Shown here: positions 1-12,032 of the stretch, piece after piece
Numbering within the stretch: the first letter of the stretch is position 1
How the letters are laid out: each line of letters starts with the position of its first letter
Source of the DNA: Heterostelium album PN500
Lineage: Eukaryota > Evosea > Eumycetozoa > Acytosteliales > Acytosteliaceae
Length of the DNA stretch: 64,000 nt
Direction of reading: 5' to 3'
NCBI RefSeq assembly: GCF_000004825.1
Contig: NW_008805075.1
Span: forward strand, 931,788 to 995,787
Position numbers and translations under genes: made by a program
Notes under the pieces: model-generated
The model's database searches: none
What the model was told of the DNA's origin: nothing
The model's input: the letters and a program-made list of their open reading frames with translations, nothing else

Positions 1-26
1 ATTCTAGCACTGAAGTCTATCACTGA

Positions 27-131
27 GATAACTATATCGATCCGAAGAGGGAATCCTTTCAAAATAAAGATTCATCTGCTTTCATCTTGAAGACATTTAC
101 ATCCAATGAAGACCTCAAAGAATATGATGGC
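27..131 (+). CDS. Possible last exon of a gene entering from the left edge
   Basis: A reading frame opens after an in-frame TGA at 24-26 and stops at TAG 129-131, giving about 34 residues with mixed, charged composition (ending in EDLKEYDG). An AG dinucleotide at 26-27 could be a 3' splice site, so this could be a terminal exon of a gene whose earlier exons lie left of the window. I recognise no family. The use of TAG instead of the usual TAA and the short length keep confidence low; chance coding is possible. Confidence 0.25.
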
Positions 132-362
132 TAGTAATTAAATATTTTTTTTTCAAAAGTGTTTTTAAAGTATATTTTTTTTCATAGGTATTTGTTAGGT
201 ACCTAAAAAATCAAATCAATCAAAAAATTTTTTTTTTTATTTTTTGGTGGTTCATCCCTTTCCTTTTCCAAACAGTTCACACCCTGTCAAGGCGATTTAA
301 AAAAAATTAATTTCACTTTACATAGTTAAGAGTTAGAAATTTAAACGAAGAGTGAAGAGAAA

Positions 363-942
363 ATGAAGATAATCATTTCGTTGTTGGTTGCTTTGACTGT
401 TTTCATAGTTGCACACGCAGCTACTCAATGCTCATTTAGAAATGGACAAGATAAGTATGATTTTAGTGCATTAGCAAATCCAACAGGATATTCATTAAAA
501 TATTTTGTGGGCGTATGTTCTCTATTATTATTTCTTCTGATACTCAATCAATTGATCAATCAAACAATCAATTTATTTATATTGTTTTATTATTATTTTT
601 TAGTATTTTTATTATTGGAATATCTGTGAGACTAGCCCAGGTTGTTTGACCCTTTCCCCAAATGCAGTTAGTTGTGTCACATCGCAAATTTATGGTTACC
701 TCGATAACGTTACAATCACAGCTCTACCCGATCCAAATACACAGGGTGCTGTTATCACCTACCAAGGAGATTTATGTCCGCATGAAATAGTAAGAACAAC
801 AAGAATCTTACTCCAATGTTCGGATGGCGACACTCAATTTGTTTCCTTCCATGAGACAACAACCTGTGTCTATGAAATTGTTATGACCTCCAAGTATGCA
901 TGTCCAATTAATGGTAATAGTACAAGTACTGACGGAATGTAA
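363..942 (+). CDS. Small secreted MRH (mannose-6-phosphate receptor homology) domain protein
   Basis: Two exons, 363-512 and 604-942, phase 0, joined by a GTATGT...TTTTTTAG intron, encode 162 residues. Residues 1-20 are a signal peptide (KIIISLLVALTVFIVAHA core). The rest is a single MRH-type domain: a Cys-rich start (CSFRNGQDKYDFSAL), YYWNIC, YQGDLC, RTTRILLQC, HETTTCVYEI and a closing ACP. In this family four residues contact mannose-6-phosphate in the order Gln, Arg, Glu, Tyr. Here Q104, R114 (or R117), E134 and Y140 stand in those places, so sugar binding is plausible. No transmembrane segment or ER-retention signal is visible, so it should be lumenal or secreted. Splicing matters: read straight through, the first exon runs into intron stops. 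The role (lysosomal enzyme sorting or a secreted lectin) is inference. Confidence 0.75.
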
Positions 943-1355
943 AAAAAAAAAAAAAAAAATTGTTTTTTAATTTAAAAACTATCATTAAAACTCTGCACTA
1001 TAAGTTGGATAGATCCATAAATAAATGCTATTTTTTATTTAACTATTTAAAAGCTTTTAGTTATTCTATTAATTATTTTTATGGTGTTATTCAAAATAAA
1101 TCAAAATTCTACTGTTACTGTGTTTATATCAAATGAAAATGATGATTGTTTTAATGCAGCTTAATGATTGTTAATTTTAATGGCGCGCCTTTTTTTGAAG
1201 TTCAAAAAAATAAAAAATATATTTAATCAATTAAAACAAAACAAAGATTATCAGATTGTTTTTAATATAATTAGATTAGAATAGAAAATTTATAGGACGT
1301 ATCTATTTGTTACTTTATGAGATAGCTATCTTTATAAATTATAATCAATCAGATA
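943..1355. other. Intergenic region
   Basis: AT-rich spacer between two same-strand genes. It starts with an A17 run just after the MRH stop, in the usual position of 3'-end signals, and has T/A-rich promoter-like DNA before the NELF-C/D start. I see no gene or RNA in it. Confidence 0.6.
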
Positions 1356-3731
1356 ATGTCATCACCTGAGCACTATCAATATCATAGTCAATCACCAACA
1401 TCATCACCAACACTTTCACCGTTGTCACCCACCAGTTTACATTCGGCGGTCGGTACGACTTCAACTACTTCATCATCATCATCATCATCGAGTACATTGT
1501 CAAAGAAACAACAACAATTACAACAACAACAGATCAATGCAATCGATCCAACTACACCCGAGGGTATCAAACAAAAATGTGAATCAAACTTGCAACTACC
1601 AGATTCCATCATGTCGATCGATGTCGCACAGACAATGAAAGACTATATTACCAATGGTGGTTCTCCACCTGTAAGTTATAATGAATGATATTTAATATTT
1701 AATGTAGTTTTTACTTATATAATAGTATTATTGTTATTATTTATATTTTAGGATGTAATTAGATTATTAAGCGAAAACTATAGAGGATATGCTCAGATGT
1801 GTAATCTTTTGTGTGATTGGCTATCAGTGACCGGAATGAGTAAGGACGCAATACAATCTACATTCAAAAGTCATCTAAAAGATATTATCATGGAGAAGTT
1901 TGATCCAAAGAAAGCAGATACTATATTTTCATCAGTAAGTTTTAATATCTAATCATTATATATAATTTAATTTACATATGTGTTTATTAATTGTTTTGTT
2001 ATTTTATAAAACAACAGTCACCTCCACAATGGTTAGATGAAATGATAACAGACCCTGATTGGAGATCATTAATATATCAACTATCGGAAATACACAAGAA
2101 TTGTTTAATGTTAAACTTTGCAATTCAAGTAAGTAACAAAATCAGATATATAATGATAGAATAGAGTTATTAATCATTATTTAAATATTATATTTTAATA
2201 ATAGAAAATATCAGATGCAGGATATCAAAATGAAATAGCATCACTTAGTACTGCATCCACCTATTTTAGTGTATTTAATAAGGTTTTACTAGATTCGCTG
2301 ATACAATTGATTAAGTTAGATGAAATAGAATTACAAGAATCAATATCAGAGTTTAAAGTAACTATCATTAATAGCAATTTAATAATAATTATAGAAATCT
2401 AACTTAAAACTCGACTTTAATAATATTTATATAGAAAACATGTTGTAATAGTCAACATACATATTTATATGCACAGGCATTGATACATAATCTATCACAG
2501 ACCTATCCTAATCTCAAGAGAATCGCTCAAGAGTTGGAATTGGAGGTATTCGACAAGAGCAAAGTAGCAAGAAAGATATCATTAATGATGTCAAACATAT
2601 CATCCTATCCTGCAATCTATGAGAGTATCAGCTCAATACTATCTAGTAATACTGCATCTACTGGTGATATTATAAAGGTAAATAGATTAGACTATTGCTA
2701 TAGTAATATTCTAAATAATAACAATATAAATATATATTAACATTCAAACAAACAATCATCTTTTTAAAAGTTATATAATGAGTATAGTAAACCAAATGTA
2801 CCACCAGTTGAATTCCTTAGAATACCAGCATTGCTAGAGTTACTACTGAATGACTTGTTCAATCCAACCAAGAATCTACAACAGAATAAATCAAAGTGGA
2901 TCTATATCGTTGCATTCTGTGTGAGTGTACCCAACACGACAACATCACTCGACAGCATCAAAGAGGAACTTAACGAAACGATCAGAGCAATCGATAAAGT
3001 ACAATCGATTTGTCAATCAAATCCTTTAGGTTCTGAACTTCAAAACGTCGTACCAATATTAAAAGAATATTTAGAGTATGTATAGATTTAGATATCTTCA
3101 CAACACAATAATGTTAATCAATATTTATAAATTTAGATTACCAATTATATCAATGGGAATACTTCAATGGATACAATCAAATCTTATGAACAAAACAAAT
3201 ATTTCAAGTTACAATACATTATGTACACCTGTTTATTTTGAATTTTTAAGAGAAGTAAGTAAAGTACTCGTCAAAACTATGAATATTTACTAATAAAAAT
3301 TAAAAAAAAAGATATGTTTAAAACATCCATTACATAGACAGGTAATTCTAAGAATTTTAGTTAACTTTTTCGAATTGGAAACTGATTTGGATGCTTTAGC
3401 TGCTGTATGTATTTATTAGCATAAAGAAAAATTGAACCATTCAATATTAATTATTTTTTTTTATTAATAGCTTGAAATGAGAAAAACCATTATAGATAAT
3501 ATTGTATTTATTTTTTGTTGTGGATATGTCATTCCAGTGCTGAATGTAATCAGAGATTGGGCGCCAAAGATCGATCCTTCGCTTGTTCGATATTTTATCA
3601 ATCAAGTAATCGAAATGATAGAACCGCCCTATTCGAAATCCTTTATCAAGTCAATGACAAACATTATTGAAATTGTTAATCCACATCTATCGGACAACAA
3701 AGAAAATGTACAAACATTCTTGGATCAATAG
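1356..3731 (+). CDS. NELFCD: Negative elongation factor subunit C/D (TH1 family)
   Basis: Nine exons, all with clean GT-AG borders: 1356-1670, 1752-1934, 2018-2128, 2205-2357, 2435-2677, 2771-3075, 3137-3254, 3312-3404, 3471-3731. They join to 593 residues, close to the roughly 590 of animal NELF-C/D. A low-complexity Ser/Thr/Gln head of about 65 residues precedes an all-helical body. The C-terminal stretch with SLVRYFINQVIEMIEPPYS matches the TH1 signature near the end of the family. NELF-C/D is part of the NELF complex that, with DSIF, holds RNA polymerase II in promoter-proximal pausing in the nucleus. The eight short AT-rich introns are typical of the host. The only phase-2 junction is 3075/3137; the others are phase 0. 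Family assignment is strong; activity in this organism is inferred. Confidence 0.88.
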
Positions 3732-3827
3732 TAAAAATATTCAATCATAAATAAAAAAAATGAAATCAAATCTAAACCAACCTCCTTTAATTGATTAATT
3801 ATTTATTTGTATATTAATTATAATTTA

Positions 3828-4090
3828 TTACCAAGGAGTCCAATATATATATTTATACTCATCATGAGTGGGTTTGTAATATGAAAACATTTGCTTTTCG
3901 TCGACCAAAGGTGCAGGTGTCATTTTCACACTTTCTGATTTTTTGTTCTTTGGTCTTCTCTTGGAAATAGTTTTACTGCTTGGAAACAGTAGTTTACCTA
4001 TTTTATCTATTTCAATTTCCAATTTTTAAAATTAGAATAATTTTGTTGAACTTTTATTTAAAAATTAAGAGAATACCTACTTAATACCAT
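3828..4090 (-). CDS. Possible small two-exon gene, unknown product
   Basis: Reading the minus strand, a frame open to TAA at 3828-3830 encodes a basic segment (ISKRRPKNKKSE) followed by an aromatic tail ending YKYIYWTPW. Codon composition is less AT-rich than the flanks, which suggests real coding. No ATG precedes this frame without a stop. An ATG at 4090-4088 could be joined through a GTAGGT donor and an AG just upstream of about 4004, giving roughly 58-62 residues. I do not recognise the family; a small membrane-associated or organellar accessory subunit would fit the length and basic head but is speculation. It converges with NELF-C/D, about 100 bp away. Confidence 0.35.
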
Positions 4091-5101
4091 TTTTTTATTT
4101 TAAAAACTGAAAATAAAATAGAGTTATAAAAAATAAATAAAATATAAATAAACTTCTATTACCAATTAATTTGTTCAAATTTCTATTTATTTATTTTTTT
4201 GTTATAAAAAGAATTGAATTTAAACTGGATAAATTTAAGATGAAACTTGAGATTCTTTTATAGTATGAGATATCAATTTGCATGTTGAATACATTCAAAT
4301 CACTTTTACTTCCAATCCATTGTTTATCCTCTTGTCCACCCTAAAATTTTTTATTTACTTTGTAAATTTCTTATCCCACACTGATAATCCACAAAATCAA
4401 CTGTGTTTAAATTTTAATGATTCGTGTGTTGTATGTCTTGAATTTTTATAAATATTGTTATCTAAATCATAGCAAAATTTAAATATTTTGTGTTTTGAAT
4501 TGTGTTCGTTCTCAAACACAAACACACACACACAAAACTATCTATTTGATAATAAAACAATAGAAATTAATTTCTCAATACTTATAACCAACCAATCGTT
4601 TTTATTTTATTTTTATGTTTGTAACTTTTGTCTTTATATATAAATGGTAATTCCTTGGGAAAACCCATACGCAACACATATATTTGAACTAGTTCACACA
4701 CACATTGTCACCAGTAACACTTGATCGGCTCATTCAACAAGTTGTTACAATGAATGAATGACTTAACTATAGCTTTCTAATCTAATCTAATCTCTTTTCT
4801 TTTTTTTTTTTCAACACACACTCTACAACAATGATATGCTGGAGAACGACACACAACACACAAACAACAAGCACACAAAATACAACTGTGAGAAAATCAT
4901 TGTTGTTTAAATTCCATTGCTACATACATATAAAGATAATATGTACATATAAATATAAAATGTGTGTATCTTGTTTATTGTGTATATTAACAAAAAAAAT
5001 AGATTATTTGAGATTTTTGGAGATTGCTTGCTTGCTCTTGTTTGACATATGTCTTTTCCTAATTCGTACATACTTTATATATTTATTACTATTGATTTAT
5101 C
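4091..5101. other. Intergenic region about 1 kb
   Basis: AT-rich DNA between two minus-strand features, with CA/AC-rich stretches (about 4500-4540 and 4690-4710) and a TCTAA repeat around 4776-4795. Reading frames that stay open here have extreme composition and no recognisable protein. I see no supportable gene. Confidence 0.5.
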
Positions 5102-8100
5102 TTAAAAGGAACTATGTAATAGTATGTCGTTTCCAGATTTAAAAGTTGTAGCAGAGCTGATAATAGTTTTCCACGTCTCGTTTGAAACTAGAGCGGATTT
5201 CTTTCCAACAATGATAAAATGATTTTTCGCTCTTGTAATGGCTACATTCAATCTCTGGTGATTATCAATGAATCCACCAGCAGAGGTTGTTCTCGAGCAA
5301 CTTAGAATGATGATATCTCTTTCTGCACCTTGAAAAGCATCGACTGTACTTATCTTGATTTCATCATCTCTCTTTTTACCACCTGTACTATCTTCTTCCT
5401 CTGCCTCATCGTCGAGCTCGTTCTCCTCTGACAAGTCAAAGTCATTCTCCTCCAACCTCTCATTATCTCGATCCAGCATATCGAAATCATCAACAATTGG
5501 ATCATCATTTAATATTGATCTTTGTTTCTGTTGTTGTTGTGCTTTTTGTTGTTGTAACTTTTTCTTTGCCAATTGTTCTTTATATAATACTGTTATCTTT
5601 TCAGCTTGTGCTTTATCTATATTAATTGTTAATATATAGGCATTATGAATATACATCTTATAATTACTTACATAAACAAATAACACCTATTTGTCTCTCT
5701 TGTATACCTTCATTCCTAAGTATATCAATTATACGCATAACAATACTGATCTCCTTATCATTGTAATAACTACCAAAATTATTCAAAGCTTCTACACTTC
5801 CGTCGGATTCAATAAATACAATCGGTTTCAAACTTTTAACTAATGGTGGTCTGTGTTCTGCCAAAATACCATCTTGTAAATACCCTTTATAAAACAAATT
5901 GTTTGAAAGTTTACTTATATCTGGATGACACTATAGTTATATATTATAAACATAATATTGATAATCAATAATAGCTATTAAAATTATAGTTAAGTTTTTA
6001 CTTACTCTATATTGTATGCTTAATATAGTTGGTTTGACATAAGCAGATAATCTTACAAAGAGTGTTTTCTCAAGTCCACCACCTTCATCTACAAGTTTTC
6101 TTGACGCTTTCGCCTGAATGGTCGGTTCAAGTTGCATTGGATCACCGACAGCCAACAGTTTATGACATTTACTTCTGAAAATTGGTAATAGACTGAGTGG
6201 TTCTTGCATCTGACTACACTCATCAAGGAATAGAATTGGAAATTCACAATCATTTAAACTTGAAAATAATGATGAATTACATGTTACACCTATATAATAA
6301 TAATTAAGAGTAACAAATATTTGTTAATAAATATGAATTTAAAACAACAAAAAGAAATAAACAAAAGTTAAAGTTATATACTTACCAACAACTCTTGCTT
6401 TCTTTATATCTTCTTTCTTTGATGAACTACTATATGTACCGTTATCCATTTGCTTGATTGTGTCGTCGATGATGTCTCTTTCCTCTTTGGAGAGATTGGA
6501 AGTCTTTAGAAATGATTTCAAATCTTTGATTGCCTCTTCGTCGAGATCGATGGAACCACCAGGACCTCCACCACCACCACCGTTCGATCCAACCTTTCTA
6601 TTCTTCAATAGATAGAGTAGAATTGGTTTGGCAATCTTCTTGATACTACCGATTCGATTGAAGTTGTTATAACCGTATTGTATCAAACCCAGTAGTACAC
6701 GGTCAACTGCTACGTTGGTAAGCGAAGAAACCATGATACGAATGAGATCATTCTCACCGAGCTCACAGAGATGATCTATGAACAGGATGATCACCACCAA
6801 CAACGTTGATTTACCAGAGCCGAATATACCATGAACCAACAACACTGGTAGAGTAAAATTCTCCATCTCGGAATCTACAAAGTTAAACCACGCCAGACAG
6901 TCTAATAAGACACGCGACTGATGTTCATTCAACTGGTACTTGTCGATATACTCATTGGCAAGATCGGTTCCTTCTTTCATTGTCATATTAATAAAGAACT
7001 TGTCATAGGTATCTTGATTCGATGTCAACTCTAATTTCGGATCCATTAAATAACTACCAATTGGTAATGTATCGATTGGTGTTGATTTTATATTATCTTT
7101 TTTTATATAATAATAATAATAAACATATAAAGATATTATATATTATTAGTAGTCTTATCATTGATTCATACAATTATAATAATAAACATACCTATCATTG
7201 ATAATTCAGTTGATGCATTGATTGCACGTATTGCTATTACTTTCTTACTGGTCAGTGACATGTTGGATACATCGCTAATCGGTTTCAATTCGATCATTCC
7301 ACTTTGAGAAGGTCCATGTGATACACTTCTCATTAGAATAGCACTACTTGTAAAGTTATTTGTTGTACTAAGAATCCAAATATCATCTTTTGCATAATCT
7401 TCTTTTCTCTTTATAAACTTTAATAAATAAATCAACTTTGGTTCTCCTTGTTGTGTTTTTTGTTGACTATTATATTGACTATTGTTATTACTATGATATT
7501 GACTATTATTGTTATTATTATTATTATTATATTGACTACTATTATTATTATTATTATTATTGTTATTATTATTATTATTATTTATATCTCTTTCTTCTTT
7601 TATATATAAATTAGCTTCAGTATATAATGATATTCCTCTATATTGAAACATTTGTTCGGTTTCATACGTTAATTTATCAGATGGTATTGATACAGATCTA
7701 TTATCACTATAAACAACAATGATATGTTAATACAGATACTTTTTAATGAGTCTTTAAACATACATAATTGGTTGATTCTTTGTTTCAGCATCCTCAAGGA
7801 ACCTAAAGAATTTACAGTTGTCTCTCTTGGCAGCACACTTAAAGTATTCTTTTCCTTTGTTTGGTCCTTTCTTTGTAATCAATCTCACTGTTGGTCCATG
7901 TTTACATTTCGGATTACCTAATTATTGTAAACAATAATATTAGTTATTATAGATTGTTATCTTTTTAAATACGAGTGATAGTTTATGATAATTACTTGAT
8001 GAATCATTTAAATTAATACAAGATTGATATAGATTATTTGCAAGTTCCATTAGCTTGATGTTCAGATCCTCTTGAATTGCCTCGCAGAATATCAGTTGGT

Positions 8101-9666
8101 AGGACTCTGTTGTTTCGAATCGATAAGGTATCGATGTGAATCGCTCCATGATGTTGCTGTAGATAATCTCTGAGGTCTTTGCATCTGGAAATACAATATC
8201 GTTGTGTCTCCAACTGATTGATTTCTGTTGAGTAACACCACTACCAGGTGATGAGAATCTATTGTTCTTCAATGATTTACTTTTACTATCTACAGACATA
8301 CTATTATTATTATTATTGTTGTTGTTATTCAAATCTGGTTTATGTAGTGAATTCCATTTCTTTCTCTTTTCACTTAGTTTGTTTGTTTTTGTTGATATTG
8401 CTGCTGTTGTATTATTAACTATTGCTGTAGATTCTATATTGGTTGGTGATTGAAATGAAGTTGTTTTACTTATTGGTTTTAATTTATTGGTCTTATTTAT
8501 GCTATTATTAATGTTAGGAGTGTCGGTAATTTCAAATGAATCATTAGATTCATTATGTGATAAATGCTGTTCTATTTCTAATGCTGTGTTGTTTGTATTA
8601 TTATGATTATCATTAAAATCGAATTCAAAGTTATCATCTTGTATATCATTATTTACATTGTTGTTGTTGTTGTTGTTGTTTATATCTTCGCTAAAACTAT
8701 CTACATGGTTGTTGCTATTGTTGTTGTTATCTATTAAATACAAATCATCACTACTATTATTATCATTATTTACATTTTCATTTAACATACTAAGATCTTC
8801 ATCGTCATCAAATAGATAAGCATCATCGTCATCTCTAGACACTGAAGCAAGTATATTAAAAAAACTCTTCTTTTCTTGTTGTTTGATATTATTATTATTA
8901 TTATTATTAGTTTGTATTGATTTATTTGGTTGTTGTATTTGTTGTTTTACTTGTGATGACTGTGTCGGTGTTGGTTGTATTGGTTGTATTGGTCGTATTG
9001 TAGGTTTTATATGTTGTACTGGTGGTACTTGATGAATAATTGTCAGTTTTGGTTGTACTGACTGTTGTCTAGGTAATAATAGTGGTCGCGTGATTTCTGT
9101 TGTTTTTGTTTTTGTTGTTGCTGTTGCTGTTGCTGTTGCTGTTGTTGATTTTTTATTGGCTGTATTAAAGCCATTTTTGCCTGGGGTTGTTGATATGTAA
9201 ATACTTCTATAGCTTCATTCGAAGATGTGTCTGGTTCCTGATCATTGTTGTAATCACTATTGGCTGCTATAACTTCTTGAGTTGACTGAAGTTCTTGTGT
9301 TGGTGGTGCCTTTACTGGAACACTAAAAGATTTCTTCTTTACAATTGATGTTTTCTTATTTGTTATCTTATTATTACTTTTATTATTAATAATATTATTA
9401 TTATTATTACTATTAGTAGTAGTAGTGGTAGCACTATTATTAACGATCTCTGTTATTCTTATTAGAAAACCATCGGTTTCAAACTCTGCATCCTCTTCAA
9501 AGATCATTGAAGCCGATATAAACTTTGAATCTATATTCTTGTTGGTGTCCAACTCGCAGAGAATCACTTTTCTGCCATTGACTTTGATGTAACCATCACT
9601 CCATAGTTTCGCTTTCTTTTGTTTTTGATGTGTATACTGTACATTATATCTCTTTATCTCTTCCAT
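5102..9666 (-). CDS. ZGRF1: ZGRF1-type SF1 helicase (DUF2439 head, GRF zinc finger, helicase core) with a frame break
   Basis: Minus-strand exons: 9666-7996 (containing a frame break), 7917-7764, 7706-7192, 7096-6386, 6289-6006, 5930-5672, 5616-5102; about 1,369 codons. The N-terminus (YTHQKQKKAKLWSDGYIKV) is a DUF2439-type domain. A long Asn/Gln/Asp-rich linker follows. Exon 7917-7764 encodes a GRF zinc finger (CKHGPTVRLI...KEYFKCAAKRDNCKFFRF). The rest is an Upf1/SMUBP2-like SF1 core: Walker A HGIFGSGKST, Walker B FLDECSQMQEP, motif III GDPMQLEPT, motif IV QYRCHPDIS, and motifs V-VI DAFQGAERDIII and NVAITRAK. This domain order matches ZGRF1, which in animals acts in replication-coupled repair of crosslinks and D-loops in the nucleus. 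A shift of reading frame within or just after the polyQ tract near 9085-9140 is required and has no intron to explain it. Confidence 0.82.
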
Positions 9667-9885
9667 CTATAATAATATACAAAAATAATAAATAATTCAA
9701 ATTCAATTTCATCTTATGGAACACAACTGAAAAATAATTTAAAAAACTATCTAAATTCTGTTTTCTTAGAATTTGTTCACATATATTTTTATTTTATTTT
9801 ATTATTGAACTGAACAAATTAATGTTACAGTGGACAAGCTAATTTTCTAACGCAATTTTTTATTTATTTATTTGATTGAATTAAA

Positions 9886-11670
9886 TCATTCACAACCTAT
9901 TTTTTGAAAAGGCATAAAAGATGAGATAATACTTGCTCTGAATGTTGGATCACTACCAAAAACCAAAAAAGATGTTTCCGATATTCTTCTCAGTCTATAT
10001 TGAGATCTATCGATTGTTATCGAATTGATTGACTTTGGTAAAGATTTCAAAGTGTTGGAAGTAAAGAATGACGATGAAACGATAATAGACGTAACATTTG
10101 CTGGCCAGAGGTTATCCATTGCAGAGGAATAGGATCGAAAATCGATAGTTTCCACAGAATTGGGAATAGAGTCTTTTGTTAAATATACCCATTCACTGAG
10201 AACAATCGACTTGATTGTATCTGGTAGTCCAATAAGAGGTTGACTGAAATTCTCTCCTAACGACAAAAATTGCAAGCTAGCAGGTAGCACCAAGTTATCT
10301 CTGATAGATCGATTGAAATATCTTGGTAGATAAAGATTGATTAGACTCGATGGAAGTTCTCCAATTTCAAAATTGTCATAATCTTTGTCGTCATCATCGG
10401 CGGAATCATCATCACTGCTATCAGCTGTGAAGTAGCTGTTGGGTTGATAGTCGTCGTCGTCACTACTATCAATGTCATCCTCATCATCATTTAGCATCGA
10501 TAGATCCAATGTTTTCAATTGTTCAAATGCGGAGAAATTCATGTTTTTCAAACGATGTCGATGTTCTAGTTTAAGGTATTTGATACTCTTTGGAAGGTGG
10601 TCGGAAGAAATCGTTAGAGCTTCATCATATTCATTTCTGTGAAGAGTAAGGTGAGTGACACTCGCTGGGATATCGCCGGATTTCAATTTGAAGCCATCAT
10701 AGGTAATCAATTTCAGTGACTCTAACGATGCCAGATGTTTAATGTTCTGCAGCCAACTGTTTGAAATCGCAACGTCTCTCAATGTCGATGGTAGCTGTGT
10801 TTGATCCGATTGTACTTTATCGTTATAGATCACCAATTCCTCTAGATTAGGCGGGAAAGACGACATGTCGACGGAATCACCAACAAAGTAACAGTTGAGA
10901 TTAAGCGATATGAGAGTTCGCGGTAGTTTCGAAACATCGAGTGATATCGCGTATGTCTGCCAAAAGGGATCAAAAATGCCATCACTTGATCCGGTAAACT
11001 CTAGCCGCTCAAGTTCCAACGGTAACAGCGAATCTGCAACAGCCATGACACCAAATTTCTCCACAGCCAATCTGATTTCTTTAATAGTCGTCGGCAATCT
11101 TGAGTTGTTTGTAGTCAGCTTCTTGAATTCGATTGTATCGACATTCAGCTCGATAAGTTTATCATTGATTTGCTCATCAATTTCAAACGATCCATCAAAC
11201 AAAACTTTTTTAATCGACTTATCATATGTTTGATTGATAAAATGATCTTTTATTGATTATTTTAGAAAAATAGTTAGTTAATTTTAAATAAATAGTATTA
11301 ATTAACTTTATTTTAATAAATATCTATTATATTTACCTTTACTTGTGAAATCATCAAAGTAATAATTTTTGGAAGAAACATTCAAACTATCAACGAATCT
11401 TTGACTACAAACCAATAAACTGAAATCTTGTTTAGCATTTAATGATGTTAAAAATTGTTCGACGTATGACTTCAATGTAAATAGTTTATTCTTTTGATTG
11501 TCTAGTTGATCTTTATTAATATATAATAAAGTTTTGCAATTGAATGATAAGTAATTATCTCTTTGATAAAACAAACGTTTGCAAACCAAACTGAGACACA
11601 ATCTATCCAAGTCATCTTCCAACTCTCTAACTATCTTTTTTAATAATAAATTTGATAGTTCTAAAATCAT
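9886..11670 (-). CDS. F-box/FNIP-repeat protein, copy 1
   Basis: Two exons, 11670-11337 and 11246-9886, join in phase 1 to 564 residues. The N-terminus is F-box-like (LLLKKIVRELEDDLDRLCLSLVCKRLF). The body is a run of leucine-rich FNIP-type repeats (LPSSLINLYLPRYFNRSI, LPASLQFLSLGENFSQPL). An acidic insert of about 50 residues (around genomic 10385-10500) interrupts the repeats and is absent from the two relatives at 18.9-22.6 kb. F-box proteins link targets to SCF ubiquitin ligases, and FNIP/LRR repeats are presumed target-binding; dictyostelids carry very large families. The partner is unknown. It lies in the same orientation as its two relatives but is separated from them by the Sib gene. 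Confidence 0.8.
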
Positions 11671-12032
11671 TATTATAATAATGTTTCTGTGACCATTTTT
11701 AGGTTGTAAAAATTTTTCGCTTGAAAAACAAATAAAAACTTTCCATTAAATATCTAAATAATTTATTAATAATAAATATTTGAAATCGACATTTAATAAA
11801 ACAAAGATTTAATGATATCAGATTTATCAAATAATAATAATTTCTATTTTAATCTATTTAATTATTTAACCTATTTATAATTAACGTGAAGAATTAAGAA
11901 TTTAATCTAACATCGAATCTATTTGTATTCTTAACATGTTTTTATTATTTTGAAATAAAAGAATTCTTTGTTCGAAAATTTAGTATCAAATTGAAAACAT
12001 TTATTTTGTTTTTGTTTATGTTGAAAGTATTA
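11671..12032. other. Intergenic region
   Basis: AT-rich spacer of about 360 bp between two minus-strand genes: promoter side of the F-box/FNIP gene and 3' side of the Sib gene. No gene seen. Confidence 0.6.

Noticed and set aside
1181-1188. GGCGCGCC in AT-rich DNA
   Set aside because: An isolated GC octamer; no dyad extension, repeat or promoter context to support a function.
1388-1612. Antisense open frame over NELF-C/D exon 1
   Set aside because: It mirrors the Ser/Gln-rich sense codons; the spliced sense protein has clear homology.
4831-5142. Plus-strand open frame overlapping the 3' end of the helicase gene
   Set aside because: Composition is that of AT-rich spacer (Ile/Tyr/Leu/Lys) with no domain, and it runs into a well-supported antisense gene.
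5355-5639. Plus-strand Ser/Cys-rich open frame
   Set aside because: Complement of the acidic linker codons of the ZGRF1-like helicase.
7480-7590. Repeats resembling an array
   Set aside because: These are ATT/GTT triplets encoding poly-Asn in the helicase linker; no spacers, so not a CRISPR-type array.
9061-9240. An intron to explain the helicase frame change
   Set aside because: The only plausible donor (GTATTT) with AG sites at CCTAG or nearby leaves the wrong phase, and the sequence is not AT-rich like other introns.
10895-11233. Plus-strand frame opposite FNIP copy 1
   Set aside because: Shadow of the leucine-rich sense codons, with no similarity of its own.
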